A stretch of 64,000 nt of DNA from Cycas panzhihuaensis (taxonomy: Eukaryota; Cycadophyta): the NCBI GenBank assembly GCA_023213395.1, contig CM041465.1, forward strand, positions 39,687,741 to 39,751,740, written 5' to 3'. The notes under the pieces were generated by a model. It was not told where the DNA came from, ran no database searches, and saw nothing but the letters and a program-made list of their open reading frames with translations. Of the stretch, positions 1 through 11,640 are shown piece by piece (the first letter of the stretch is position 1; every line of letters starts with the position of its first letter). The position numbers and the translations under genes were made by a program.

Positions 1-1940
1 AATTTGATAGTAGAGCCCTAGAGGATTTAAGCTATGACTCTCAGCCAATGTGTGTACATCCAACACCATCATTTGAGAATAGCCAGGTTAACAAAGGTAA
101 AGCCATAGTAGAAGGATCACCTTCTCCAACATCAGTGGCTGGCCCATCTTCTTTAGCATCGTCAACTTCCCTTGTGCCAAACATTTCACATGATACTTTT
201 TAGGATTAAAATGAAGACCAAGAGGCTATGGAAATGAAAACCTTATTTCAAACTCGAGGTTTTCATGAAGCCTACCAGCTACACAAGTACATGCGACTAG
301 ATGAGGTAGGCAAAATTGGAACTAAAAGTGCCCATAGAGCAAGGATGTATGAATCACTTTCTGTTGAGCTTGAACTAGTAGAACTACATCTTGCTCTTAA
401 TGAAGATCCCTTAACAAACCAAGAAGCTATCAAGCATGTAGCTTAGATAAATTCCATAAATGAAGAGTACCAATATCTTATTAAGAATGGTACATGGGAG
501 CTTGTTGATCAACCCCTTGGAAGAAAGGTAATTCAAAATAAATGGGTGTTCAAAAATAAGTACAGATCAGATGGCACCTTAGAAAAACGCAAGGCTAGGT
601 TGGTAACAAAAGGATTCATGCAAAGGGGAGGCATCAACTACACTAAAATCTTTACTCCTATAATCAAGTGGCCTACAATTAGAACTCTTATAGCTTTGGC
701 TACTCAACAAAGTTAAAAAATCCACCAACTTAATATTAAGAACGCATTTCTCAATGGGGACTTTAAAGAGGAAATTTACATAGCTCAGGTAAAAGGATAC
801 AAGATTTTCAGTTAAGAGCATAAGGTTTGTAGGTTTATAGAGTCCTTGTACAGCCTAAAACAAGCCCCTCATGCTTAGTTTATCAAGTTGTCTAAAAGAA
901 TGAGGCAATTTGGATATGAAGTGTGTGACTATCAATATATTAATACAACACTATTCATCAAGTGCCAAAATGATAAAGTCACTTACCTCTTAATCTTTGT
1001 GGATGACATGCTAACAATGGTAAATAGTGAATAGGTAATCAACCATTTAAAGAAGGACCTTACTAAAACTTTTGAATTATCTGACCCTTGGTTGATGAAA
1101 TATTACTTGGGAATTTAAGTAACTCAAAAGAATGGTAAAATCTTTCTCTCCCAAGAAAAATATATCAATGATCTTTTGATAAAATTTCAATTGGAAGGTT
1201 CTTGACCAGTGGCTATAACTATGGAACCTAATATTAAACTCTCAGTTGATAGTGATACTAGGGAGGCAGACGCAACACTCTACACGTAACTTGTAGGTAG
1301 TCTCATCTATACTACCAACATAAGGCTAGATATTTCACACTCCATTAGCATTCTTTCAATATTCATGACACATCCTAAGTAGAATCACTGGCAAGCTATA
1401 ATACGAGTGGTGAGGTACTTGAAGATGACCAACAAATATGATCTGTTGTATGAACTCAATATAGAATTTAAACTTTATGCATACACAGACTTAGACTCTT
1501 GCATAAATAAAGATATAAGAAGATCTACATCTGGGTACATAACACTTTTGGAATAGAACCAATATCATGGAGATCCAGATGATAGAAGATAGTTTCAAAC
1601 TCAATTGTTGAAGCTAAATATATTGTTGCTTTTGAGACAAGCAAGGAGGTGATATAGTTTAGAAAATTATTGAATACATTGAATGCCACCCAAACAAGTT
1701 CTACTAGCTTACATATAGATAATCAGTCTATAATTTAAATGGATAAAAATCTTATATTTCACATTCATACTAAACATATACGTACGAAAGTTTACAGGAT
1801 TAGAGAATTAGTTCATGATGGCATAATTCAATTGGAGTACTGTTTCACAGTAGATCAAGTGGCTACCATCTTCACCAAACCACTAAAGAGGGTGATATTT
1901 GAACAGTTCTGAAGGCAACTTGGCCTTAGGGCCTCCATCT
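1..1940 (+). pseudogene. Ty1/copia pol remnant: integrase-RT linker, RT, RNase H
   Basis: This is the 3' half of a copia polyprotein; the 5' part lies outside the window. A Ser/Pro-rich linker (1-230) leads into the RT, with NGTWELV near 488, KARLVTKGF near 591, NAFLNG near 740, LYSLKQAP near 847 and the catalytic FVDDM at 996-1010. YYLGI follows near 1104 and the RNase H region from about 1440. The C-terminal IFTKPLK motif is near 1869. Order and spacing are those of Ty1/copia RT-RNase H. The frame is broken by many in-frame stops, several where the family has Trp (RAW to A-stop near 875) or Gln, plus frameshifts after about 1555. It is non-functional. The superfamily is certain from motifs; the lineage is not. 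The polyprotein would have reverse transcribed the element RNA in cytoplasmic particles. Confidence 0.93.
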
Positions 1941-2384
1941 CTAATTGATTGAAGGAGATGAAAAAGTGACCATCATAGTCTATTTTATTCGTGAAAACCC
2001 CTTATAGGCACAAAAGGAAAAGAGTAAGTCTCTGCTCTATCCCATTTGTGAAAACCCCTTGCAGGTGCAAAAGGATAAGGATTGTATCATTTTGGAAAAT
2101 TAGAACCTATGAAAACCTGAAAGGGAATGGGGGATGATTAAATGATATATGGAGACTCAGTAGATTTCATCTATAAAATTCATTATACTGATTGACTATC
2201 TAGTTTTATTTAAAGAGCCACTTGAGCCAGGTTAGTAGATTAGAAAATCTGTGGGTTTTTCTCTCCATGAGGTTTTTTCACAAAAGCGTTATATATAGTA
2301 GTTTGTTTTGTAAGAGGTTCAAATGAAAACCTCATAGGATATAATAAAATAAGATGAAATGACCTTCTACCATTAAGGGGGGGA
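1941..2384 (+). other. Copia 3' untranslated region with short repeats and polypurine tract
   Basis: No reading frame here. A motif beginning GTGAAAACCCC followed by a CACAAAAGG or TGCAAAAGG block occurs at 1991 and 2048, 57 bases apart, and looser TGAAAACC copies lie near 2110 and 2324. The segment ends in a purine run, AAGGGGGGGA, at 2375-2384, the expected plus-strand primer site just before a 3' LTR. Several plant copia lineages have a long non-coding or env-like stretch after pol; which one this is cannot be told by eye. Confidence 0.6.
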
Positions 2385-4587
2385 TTTAAATAGGTTAATG
2401 TCACATGGTCATTACATTAGTTGATTATTTCTAAAAAGGGTCTTAAGTGAAGTTTAAATTAGATCACTTAAGTGAAATACACTTTCATATGTATTATGTG
2501 TAATTTCATTTCACCTAACTTTAATACTTCCTCTCTTAATATAAAAGTAAAAGTTCAATGGAGGAGGCTCATTCTTACCTCCCCATTTTATGAGAGCTAC
2601 TCTCTTTCTCTCATGTCTCTCTTACTCCCATATTTGCCTTTGTGTTTAGTGCATGGAGATGAAGGATAGATCAACTCTTTTCAATTTGGATATGTTAGCC
2701 ATTAGATCTTATGCCTAGATAACAAAGAGGCTATGATAATATGGATTTAGATGGGGATAATGAAAGACAAGCAACATAACATTCACACCCACAATAAATT
2801 GGAGCACAAGCATATAAGCACAATAGAATCTGGAGGAGAAATAACTGATCCAATCTCTAAATAATTTAGATAAATTTTGATATAACAATAATACACTCAT
2901 TTCTCAATCAATATCACTATATAAAAGAAAATAGACTCTCTTTATATAGATGAGAGATCTCCCCTTAGGGTTACTGCATGTGCAATAAATGTATGTCATG
3001 CATGCACTTGTATAAATATGTCAAAAGAGGGGGAACAAGGTCATTGACCCTTAAGTTACAACATGTTACAACATTAGAAAATGTGAACACTTATACATTA
3101 AGTATAAAGTACATAATTAATATATAACCTAATAATAAAATATAAAAGTTTTAATAATTTGCACTTTTAATCGGCATTATTGGATTTATTCAAGGAGTTT
3201 TTCAACTTATGTTTATAGTGTGGTGATGCAACCTACTATATATAGATGTTTAGATGTATATTTTGGAGTCTATTCTCTTATTTGAATGTTATTGGTCCAT
3301 TTGTGTTAGTGAGAATGCTAAGGTGGTATGCTATGATTTGTTAGAGATGCAATGATTTAAAATCAAGATTATATTCTTCTCCAAGCTTACAAACCTTAGA
3401 TTATGATTACAATTATTAATTGCTCATCTTTGTGTTTTAAAATATCTATACCTTAGAAGTTGTGCCCATATCTCTTTAAAGGAAGCCATTTCATGTTGGA
3501 GTATAAATTCTTAATTAATGAGTATTTTAATTGTTAGTTGGGAGCATGGATTTGAAGCATTAAGGACTAGAGATGATTTTGAGCATGTTGGAACCCATGT
3601 AAATACAATCTAATGCTTGTTTGTTACTCATTTGGAGGCCATGTTTATTATAAAAAACTACATAGAAAATAATATGGTGTCATAAAAATTTATGATGAAA
3701 CCATATGCAAATTAGTTATGTTGAAGCTTTGTTATAACATGGAGACATCATATGATGATCCTACTTGTTAAGAGCTCATTCGAAAGCTTGTTTAAATTGT
3801 CAACACATTACAATGGAGCATGTTGTGCATGTTTGTAAGCCACAATAGGTGGTGTGATTATTTACATGTGTATCAAATCAAGTAATAATGTTATACTTGT
3901 TATTTGCCTAAAAAATATGGGCAAGTAAATTAACATAAAAATTCCTTTTAAAATATTATGATGTATGTGAGGGATAGTGTTGTATATTTGGAGAGTGTGA
4001 AGTTATATATGGAGTGTAGAGACCATGCATATGGAGTGTAAGGTTACATATGTAGTATGTGAAGCCATGTCTGAAGCATGGAGGCTATAGGTTCATAGTT
4101 ATGTTGAGTTGAAACCCTTATTATTACTCATTGTCCCATTATAGTTTATTGTGAGGCGAAGCCATGTTGCAATGTGATACATTTGTGTAGCATCTTTATT
4201 ACATTTATTATTGTTGTGGAGTATTATCGCCCTGAATTATTGAAGACTCAAAACTGTGTGCCACTATTTGACCATTATATGCATGAGGAATTATGTCTTG
4301 TGAAGAAATAAATATCATGGAATTTTTGTATGGACATATTATGCCCTATGCATCACTTTCAATTGCTTATGTGAAATGCATCAATCAATGAAGTTTTGAT
4401 TTGATTTGAAGGAGCAACATACCCTATTACATTCACTTGGGCCAGTAAAGTCACTATGAGTGCACCTTGTAAATGGGTTGCTTGCCATATTCTCAATACA
4501 AAGTTTACAATTGTGCATTATTAAACTATGATATGAGAAGAGAAGTTGTCTACACAAGTTATTTACTAAGCAAGTGACAAGTCATTC
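2385..4587. other. Gene-free stretch; possible worn LTRs
   Basis: No reading frame here shows a recognisable protein. The first 300 bases should hold the 3' LTR of the copia element ending at 2384, but I cannot fix its right end and there is no second copy to compare. About 2694-3122 resembles the minus-strand copia M LTR in layout: a repeated gcatg/catgcatg stretch, a phrase like tttgacccttagttacaa, then a run rich in taaagtacat. It may be a distant solo LTR of that family. From 3123 to 4587 I see only AT-rich DNA with no repeat or motif I can support. Confidence 0.4.
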
Positions 4588-5107
4588 TGTTAGAAGATAA
4601 TGTTTAATGTGTAAATGTCTAAAGTATTTAGGTGAATGTTATATCTAAGAGTCAATATTATAATATTCATATAATTCACACTTGTGCAAGTAAGTGGTCA
4701 TTAGGTTATTGGTCAATAAGTAGGTTATATGTCATTGGCTGTGTTAGAGGTCATTTGTTCCACATATAACACAAGTCTTACTACTCTCTCTCACATATGA
4801 TCTATAAATAAGTGGCTGAGGTAGAGTAGTGAACGATTAAGTCAAGATGGAGTCCATTACGATATTACTGTGGTTGTGGAGATATTGTGATGTGATCTCT
4901 TTCATTATGATTTAATGTTATCATATTATGTTCATTGATATTTGTTTTATTATTCTTGAATATTGAATAATTTTCATTGCATATTACAATAATCATTGTG
5001 ATATCTTCCATTATGAGTTAATGTTATCATATTATGATCATTGATAATTGTTCTATTATTCTTGAATATTGAATGATCTTGAATAATTTTCATTGCATAT
5101 TACAACA
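4588..5107 (+). repeat. 5' LTR of GA copy 1, with internal tandem duplication
   Basis: It starts TGTTAGAAGATAATG and ends TACAACA directly before the PBS, so it has the expected TG...CA ends. A likely promoter element, TCTATAAATA, lies near 4800. It is 520 bases, longer than the 355-base LTRs of copy 2, partly because its last ~105 bases occur twice in tandem (about 4884-4989 and 4994-5105). The second unit has an extra 11 or so bases repeating gatcttgaata. Its first ~50 bases match the truncated 3' LTR at 8501. Confidence 0.8.
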
Positions 5108-5127
5108 TGGTATTAGAGCAAGTTGCT
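5108..5127 (+). other. Primer binding site, initiator-Met tRNA type
   Basis: TGGTATTAGAGC directly follows the LTR end. It matches the TGGTATCAGAGC complement of the 3' end of plant initiator-Met tRNA used by most plant copia elements, with one C-to-T change. Confidence 0.8.
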
Positions 5128-7195
5128 TGTCAAGCTCATCGTTGTGCACATTTACCATCTTATGTGTAGAGGTGGCTCCGTAGAGCCGTTTGGCAAATCA
5201 AAGGTCCAAATTTTAGAAAGTAAAGCCCTAAGGTTATTATTGTTACAAATCATGCCAAGTCAGTGACCATGATTAAAGATTTATTACTGGTCAATACTGT
5301 TCACTTTTTATGTTAGGGTTTACCCTGTAGGCAATTTGTGGTGTGACTATATGAAGACAAAAGATTGATGACATGAATGATTTACTAATCATTAAATTCT
5401 GTACGGTCAAAGTGAAGCTTTGTTCCTTTTAGGATTTGTGTTAGAAATCATTGAGAAGGTAACTGGTGAAATTTAAAATTTTATTATAAGTAAAGTTTGC
5501 TTGCAAAGATAGGTTAGTCACAGCCATCAATAAAACCCTAGCTACTGCATGAATAAATCTTGTGAGATATTAAAGTAGACCATAGAAAAAAACACTCACC
5601 GATGGTGAAATATCATGGATTGAAACCTACATAGATTCCTGTGGGAAAGTCTTCTCATTGAAATAAAATAGAGACTCCAACTATTGAAGATCCATGGATT
5701 AACTGTCCTACTAAAATTATGTACCAACCAGACACTAGGATTGATTGTCACCATATTAATAACTATAGGAGAGAACCATAGACTGTAAGAGTTTGGCCAT
5801 TGAGGAGACTATTGTGTTAGCCAACTGTGAGAGAGAGAGCTATCTGTATGGATGAATAAACCCTAGTTAAGAACACTGTTGAAAATAATAAGAGAAAATC
5901 ATATCATGATGGTTGTTTATATTGCCATGAGAGGTGATGCCCATATGAAGGGTTTACAACTTCCATTAGGAAGAGACCATTCAACCCCATTCATTTTGTT
6001 CTAAATATATGCTACTGAACTATTTGGATCTATTACCCTCCATTTGAACCCATCTAATTGATGTAGTTACCTATCAATAGAGAAAAATATATAGCCAAAA
6101 AAGAGCCACCTTCCTGTGATGAAAATCCTTGCATGCAGTATGATTGAATAGTCATGGAGTGTGCAGTCATAAGAGAATGAAAAAAACATGATCCATTAAA
6201 TAGATCACTCAATACACATAGTTAATCAAGATTAAAGCCATAGATTTGAAACCCTAGCTACTCGTAAAGGAAATAGTCCATTGAAGAAGAAAATGAGGAC
6301 GTTAACCATGGTGGTGCTAGTTGCCCATGAGTGAGGAGAGAAGATGCTACAATGAAAACCCTTGAGTGAAGTTGTCCATCTTAGTCATAAAGTTTTAGTT
6401 TCCCATAGGTGGAAGAAGGGAGATTACTTGAAGAAAAAAATTCTACCCATTGAGAGAAAATTTCCTATAGAGTATATCTAACTATCTATAATGAGGATGA
6501 GGATGCAACACTGAAGAGGCACCTATTTGCATTGAATCTGCATGGAATATCATGAAGATAAAAGACTATCTAATATAAAGAAGGAGATTGTGCCCAAGCT
6601 AATAATTCATCAAGTATCCTAGAGACAAACCAAAGATCACCATAGATTTTGTGTCGTAGGGATAAAGATGAATTTTATGTCACAGAGACAGAGACAAAAA
6701 AGTTTGTAGGAGCAATTTTGAGTAATGTTATAATTTTTTTAAAGTTTTGAAAGAAATTAAATTAGATTGGAATTTTCTTTTAAATCCATAGACATCAAAG
6801 TGATTAGGATGGATTTAATTATTTTTATGAAATCAAATTTAGAATAAAGTGAATTGGAATCTACCTTGAAGTCTGTTAGCCCTCTAGTTGTTTAGCCCTT
6901 TGGTCATATGAAGTCTTAATGTGACCTATAGTTTATCCTCTAAAGGGGTTTATCTCCTAACATTATCAATTTAGTCTTAAAAAGAGGTTCTTGTATATTT
7001 TTCCTTATATCTCTCCATGCGGGCATCTATTTTTCAAACAGTCTAAGGCATTGGGATCATATTTTAAAGATGGCTATTTCAGAATATGATTTGAGAGTAT
7101 TCGTTGTTGTTTTAATGCAGTTATTTATGTTCAAAGTTGATGCATGAATTTCGAGTAATGTGCTTGTAATCAACTTAGTCTCACATTGTGGAGTT
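5128..7195 (+). other. Long untranslated leader of GA copy 1
   Basis: About 2.1 kb between PBS and gag has stops in all frames and no recognisable domain. GA copy 2 has a leader of about 2.5 kb in the same place, so the long leader is a family trait and not a later insertion. Its role (packaging, translation control or captured DNA) cannot be read from sequence. Confidence 0.5.
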
Positions 7196-7199
7196 GAGT

Positions 7200-8040
7200 G
7201 ATGTCATAGTTTTTGTGTTTGAAAGAAATAAATACTAGTTGATAAATTATCCTTTCCATTTATTCAAGTATATGGGGATAATTTTTTGTTTTTGGACAAT
7301 TAAAATAGAATGCATATTTATGGATAAAGGGTTATGGAAAATTATTCTTGATGGGACTATATTCATTAATGAAGGATGGGAGAAAAATTTTAAGAAAAAG
7401 AACTAATTAGCAATTGATGTTATACTTGCAACAATTGATAAAGAAAATCTTCCTTCTTCATATCAATTTCTTATTCATGCAATTCAAAATATTGATACTA
7501 CTAACAAGGTCTAGAATCTTCTAAAGGATATGCATGAAAAGAGCCTTCAAGAGGTGCATGAAGATCTTGAAAAGGAAAATAAGGTTGTTGATGACTACAA
7601 TATAGATAATGAAGATGATAAAGATAATATTAGTGATGCAAATGAAAAGATATGTCAAGAAATTGAAAAGATTACCAATGAAGATGATGGAACTACTCTC
7701 GAATATGTTGTTGAAAATGATGAGGTTGATGATTTTGTCATCAATGAAGGTAATCAAGAAATAAAAATTTTCCTAAATAAATATATTATTTCAGGAGAGG
7801 ATAAAGTCAAATCTGCTTGTTCTTTTGAAGATTTTGTTGAGTCAATTCCTGGTTCAATTATTGGCTCTAATCTGAATTGTTCATAAGTTGATGAAGATTT
7901 TCCACCAAAAGTTGAAGGAATTGTTGTTGAAAGTAATAAACAAGAGGAGGAAAACATACAAGATGATGATGCTCATATTTCAAATTATATTGATATTTCT
8001 TTTGTTGACTTATCTTTAAATTTTGACATAGTTCAATAGA
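7200..8040 (+). pseudogene. Gag-like protein remnant of GA copy 1
   Basis: A single frame reads ERNKY, then FCFWTIKIE, LWKI, AIDVILATIDKENLPSSY and LLKDMHEKSLQEV. It aligns along its length with the gag of GA copy 2 (45630 on). The W-x-I/K-M and LW-K-I pattern is typical of the N-terminal helical gag domain of plant copia elements (UBN2/DUF4219 type). Stops replace Trp at the Y-W and T-W positions. The open part from 7530 to 7886 encodes a very acidic tail (DNEDDKDN, NEDDG) that GA copy 2 lacks in this form. No CCHC zinc knuckle was found. It would have packaged element RNA. The identification rests on pattern and the second copy. Confidence 0.65.
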
Positions 8041-8492
8041 TGTTGATCACTTATATGTTGAAGAAAATAAAGACAAGTAGGTGATGACTAAATCGGTGAT
8101 TGAAGACATACTTGATATATACACCTCAAATTTCAAGATGTTTTTGATGAGTACCTATAGGATTACTTGTTAGATTCACACCTTGCCCAAGTTGATTTAA
8201 CCATGATCTACTACACATTGTACATGACGAAGGATTCATTCTTGCACATGAAGATGAAGAAAGTTAAGTTTAAGGACCATCATTCTAGAAGACTACTATA
8301 ATGATAATACTATAGGAATCAAGATGAAGATCAAAGTGAAGATATTTTGTTCAAGATCATTTTAAAATCAAACCATTATAAATTCAAAATAATGTCTCAT
8401 ATGGAGTCATATGTTAGTTTCAGTTAGTCCATAATACTTAGTGTCATGGTGTCCTTAGAATTTAGTTTTTATTGTTTTGACATTAAACATTA

Positions 8493-8546
8493 AGGGGAGG
8501 TGTTAAAAGATAACGTATATGTAAATGTCTAAAGTATTTAGGTAAA
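8493..8546 (+). repeat. Polypurine tract and truncated 3' LTR of GA copy 1
   Basis: AAGGGGAGG (8492-8500) is followed by TGTTAAAAGATAACG. The next ~46 bases match the start of the 5' LTR at 4588, including aatgtctaaagtatttagg. Similarity ends at 8546-8552, where copia D begins. Confidence 0.75.
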
Positions 8547-8774
8547 TGTTATTAGTTTAATACAAAGGGATTTGAATCAGAAAATAAATTTATGAATAGA
8601 CTTGTATTACATTGAGGAGATGATCTCCTTAAATATATATTAAATCTTGTAACCATTAAACTTTAGTTTGTAATTGACTTTTCCAGTAGTGACATATGTC
8701 ACTATTATAAGTTATATAATAAGGTTTATCACATTACCCTTTGTAATACTTACATAAAATGTTACCTCCTAACA
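8547..8774 (-). repeat. 3' LTR of copia D
   Basis: The ends are inverted TGTTA...TAACA. The minus strand starts TGTTAGGAGGTAAC right after a polypurine run. A tatatatttaagg stretch on the minus strand could be promoter-like. No second copy was found next to the gag start at 20462, so the 5' LTR of copia D is missing or too diverged to see. Confidence 0.65.
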
Positions 8775-9465
8775 CCCTCTCTTAATATTTTATCTCTTTT
8801 AATCCTATCTTGTCTCTTAGAATCTAAAATTTTTTATTTTCAAGAGGTTTTGTTAGCATATCTATAATTTATTCTATGGTAGGATAATATTCCAACTTGA
8901 TTTCTTTGTTGTGAACCTTTTCCCTTATAAAGTGGTGGTGTAGTTCTATGCACTTAGTTCTGACATGAAGAATTAGATTTTTGGTCAATTTAATAGCACT
9001 CTAATTGTCATAATGTAGGATTTGACTATGTTGTTGATTCAAATCAACCAAAAGTTTCCATAGCCAAACTACTTCACATGTTGTAGTTATCATTTTGTTA
9101 TATTCAGCTTCAGTTGATGAGAGTGTAACTATAGGCTATTTTTTGCTACACCAAGAAACTATGGCTGAATCCAAGAAGAAGCAATAACTACTCATGGATT
9201 TCCTCCACTCCTTATCTCCTACCCAATCTAAGTAACAGTATCCTATCAGTTTTATTGGTCCTTCTCAGGGATACATTAGTTTTAGATCTATTGTTCTTTG
9301 TAGGTATCTCAATATCCTTCTATCAGCTTTTCATTGTCTTACTTTAGGTTCTTGCATATATCTTGAGACTACTCCAACTAAGTATGATATATCTGGTCTG
9401 GTAGCCGTGAGAAATATCAAACTTCTAATTAATTGTCTATACAATGTGATGTCAACCAATTATTC
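8547..9465 (-). mobile_element. Copia D, 3' part: 3' LTR and end of RT/RNase H
   Basis: This is the 3' end of a minus-strand copia element. The 3' LTR is 8547-8774 (228 bases, minus strand TGTTAGGAGG to TAATAACA), preceded by the minus-strand purine run AAGAGAGGG. Read on the minus strand, 8775-9465 encodes the RT end and RNase H: ATRPDISYLVGVVSRYM, STEAEYNKM, HYDN, then DMLTKPL near 8840. The frame has stops where Gln or Trp are expected. The reading continues across the copia M insertion into 17045 onward, where the sequence stops just before this segment's protein position. Confidence 0.88.
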
Positions 9466-10010
9466 TATTGAGAAGGCCAAAGGATTAGAATGTCTAAGAC
9501 CTATAAAACCATGATCATGAAGATAGGTCACTCTAGTTCTAGATAGCATAAGAGAAAAATTAAAAGATAAGCAAGACCAAGATCAAAGGAGAAAGATGAT
9601 ACCAAAGTATAAGGAGAAGGAATTAGTCCTATTTCAAAGAATACCAATTGATTAGCAAACTAGTAGCATAACATTACACTTTGACTTTACATCTGAGACA
9701 TGAGGAGAGGTTAAAATATATAGAGTAACTGAGGTTACCTAATACCATTGGATTTTTAATAAGTGGTAAACATCTAAGGTATATGTAATATATGGCTTGC
9801 ATATCATGCATAAAGGACGTGTGTCCTTTTGGGCTCTCAAGTGAGCAAAGATGCATGAGGGTCCATTTGACCCTTTAGTTACAATGTTATGTCACTAGGA
9901 GGAATGTGGGCATGCATTTTATCACTTAAATGATAAGTCACCCTATAAAGTACAAAATAATGAATGAAAAAATAAAATGAATAAAGTACATACTTACATA
10001 AGGTTTAAAC
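9466..10010 (-). repeat. 3' LTR of copia M
   Basis: It aligns end to end with 16491-17044. Its right edge (ggtttaaac) abuts the C-rich minus-strand polypurine tract at 10010-10024. Its left edge has mutated from TGTTA to TATTG. The minus strand carries the regulatory and transcription-stop functions. Confidence 0.85.
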
Positions 10011-10025
10011 CCCCTCCCCCCCCTT
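10010..10025 (-). other. Polypurine tract of copia M
   Basis: On the minus strand this is a run of G with a single A (GGGGGGGGGAGGGG) immediately 5' of the 3' LTR, the plus-strand cDNA primer site. Confidence 0.8.
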
Positions 10026-10027
10026 AC

Positions 10028-11640
10028 TGTTTACAATGTTAAGTTGGATGCCAAGACCATCTCTTAATTTTATAAATTTTTCTCTACCAAGAGGTTTGAT
10101 AAATATATTTGTTGTCTGCTCCTCTGTAGGTCTGTACTAGAGGTTGGTCTCACTATTTTACACATGCTCTCTGATGAAGTGATAATGAACTTTGATATGT
10201 TTAGTTCGTGCATGAAAGACTAGATTCTTGGCCAACTTGAGTATACTCTAATTATTATAATATATCTTAGTGGGGTGATTTTGTTCAAGTCCAAGCTCTC
10301 TAAGAATCTGCTATAACTAGATAGTCTCACAAGTTACGCTGATAGTAGCTTTGTACTCTACTTTAGTGGAGGACAAGGTAACATTGGGTTGTTTCTTACA
10401 ACTCCATAAAAAAGCTCCTAAACCAAGGGTAAAGTAGTAACCCGAGGTGGATCTCTAACTATCTTGGCAATCTACCCAATCAGAATCTGAGAATCCTTTC
10501 AAGATGAAGTCTTCATTATGTGTATACTAAAAGTCATACTGCAATGTTCCTTTGATGTATTTGAGTATGTATTTTACTGCATTCTAATGTTTTTGATTGG
10601 GTTGAAACATATATCTAGAACAAATTCCAACTGCAAATGAAATATCCGGTCGAGTGTTGGTAAGATAAATGAGGCTACCAATCAACTGCTAGTAAAGAGT
10701 AGGATTTGTAGGTTTAGCTTCCTCATTAAGAGTAAGCTTTATTCCATTCTCCATAGGCATTAGTGCTAGTTTGCATTCATGCATCCTGAACCACTACAAA
10801 ATATCCCAAGAATATTTTGCTTGGTATATGAAGATAGAGCTAGGCTACTGCTATACCTCAAATCTTAGAAAATAATGTAGAAGTCGAAGATCTGTCATCT
10901 CGAAAGTTCTCTCTAAATCATCCTAGAGAATCTATATCATCTTAGTGTCATTATCAGTGATCACTAAGTCATCAACATATAAGACAATAAAGACAACATG
11001 GTCTTTCTCAACTTTTATATACAAGTTGGGGTCTGATATGGATCGATGAAAACTGTCTCAAAAAATAGTCATCAATTTTGGAGTACCATACCCGAGGAGT
11101 TTGTTTCAAGCCATACAAAACAATTTTCAGGTGATAAACTGAGTGCTCCTTATCTTGTACTTTGTAACTAGGAGCTTGTTCCAAATATACCTCCTCCTAA
11201 ATATTACCATTGAGAAAGGCACTCTTCATATTCATATGATATACTGGCCATTTACATTGAGCAACTAAGGCCAAGATGGGTTTGATGATGTTCATATTGG
11301 CAATAGGTAGAAAAGTCTCCTCATAGTCAATGCCTTCTTTCTGTTTGAACCCTTTTGCAACAAGTCATGTCTTTTGGCACTTGAGTGTACCATCAGAATA
11401 GAATTTGGTCTTATAGACCCATTTGTAACTGATTGTCTATTTATGCTTAGGCAATTCTATCAAATCCCATGTTCTATTTTTTTTAATAGAATGTATTTCT
11501 TCATCCATAACAGCTTCCCAAATGTCATTTTGAGATGCCTCTTCAAAGGTGGAGGGCTCATCAACACAAAGTACATAAGCCATGAGTGCATAATTGGTTT
11601 GTTGCTTATATTTTGATGGATATTTTTTTTCAATAATCTG
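10028..11640 (-). pseudogene. Copia M RT and RNase H
   Basis: The minus strand reads, in order, NRTWDLIELP (about 11450), YKWVYKTKF, LVAKGFKQKEGIDYEETF (about 11360), [23 protein letters not shown] (about 11100), catalytic YVDDL (about 10975), LIGSLIYLTNTRPDISFAV (about 10670), DSDWVD, RSTSGY, TLSSTKVEY and a worn C-terminal FIKPLGR near 10070. This is the best-preserved RT in the window. Interruptions are mainly single stops, many at expected Gln or Trp codons. It copied element RNA to cDNA and is now inactive. Confidence 0.92.

Larger units (their letters stand above)
4588..8546 (+). mobile_element. GA-family gag-only LTR retrotransposon, copy 1 (3' LTR truncated)
   Basis: The parts in order are a 5' LTR (4588-5107), a PBS from 5108, a leader of about 2.1 kb, one gag-like region (about 7200-8040), a polypurine tract (8493-8500) and the first 46 bases of a 3' LTR (8501-8546). 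No protease, integrase or RT motif is present, so the element is non-autonomous. The polypurine context (cattaaacattaaggggag) and gag match the intact copy at 42801-47465, which puts both in one family. The 3' LTR stops where the minus-strand copia D element begins at 8547, so copia D probably inserted into it. The missing LTR remainder was not found on the far side. Confidence 0.82.

Noticed and set aside
2472-2900. Small open frames of 60-65 codons on both strands
   Set aside because: Low-complexity hydrophobic or serine-rich text with no domain and no partner elsewhere; expected by chance in AT-rich DNA.
5108-5127. tRNA-like sequence at the PBS sites
   Set aside because: Only 12-18 bases complementary to the 3' end of a tRNA; no cloverleaf can be drawn, so these are primer sites and not tRNA genes.
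7521-7957. Minus-strand open frames opposite the GA copy 1 gag
   Set aside because: They are complements of the acidic Asp/Glu-rich gag tail, which gives artificial Ile/Leu/Phe-rich frames.
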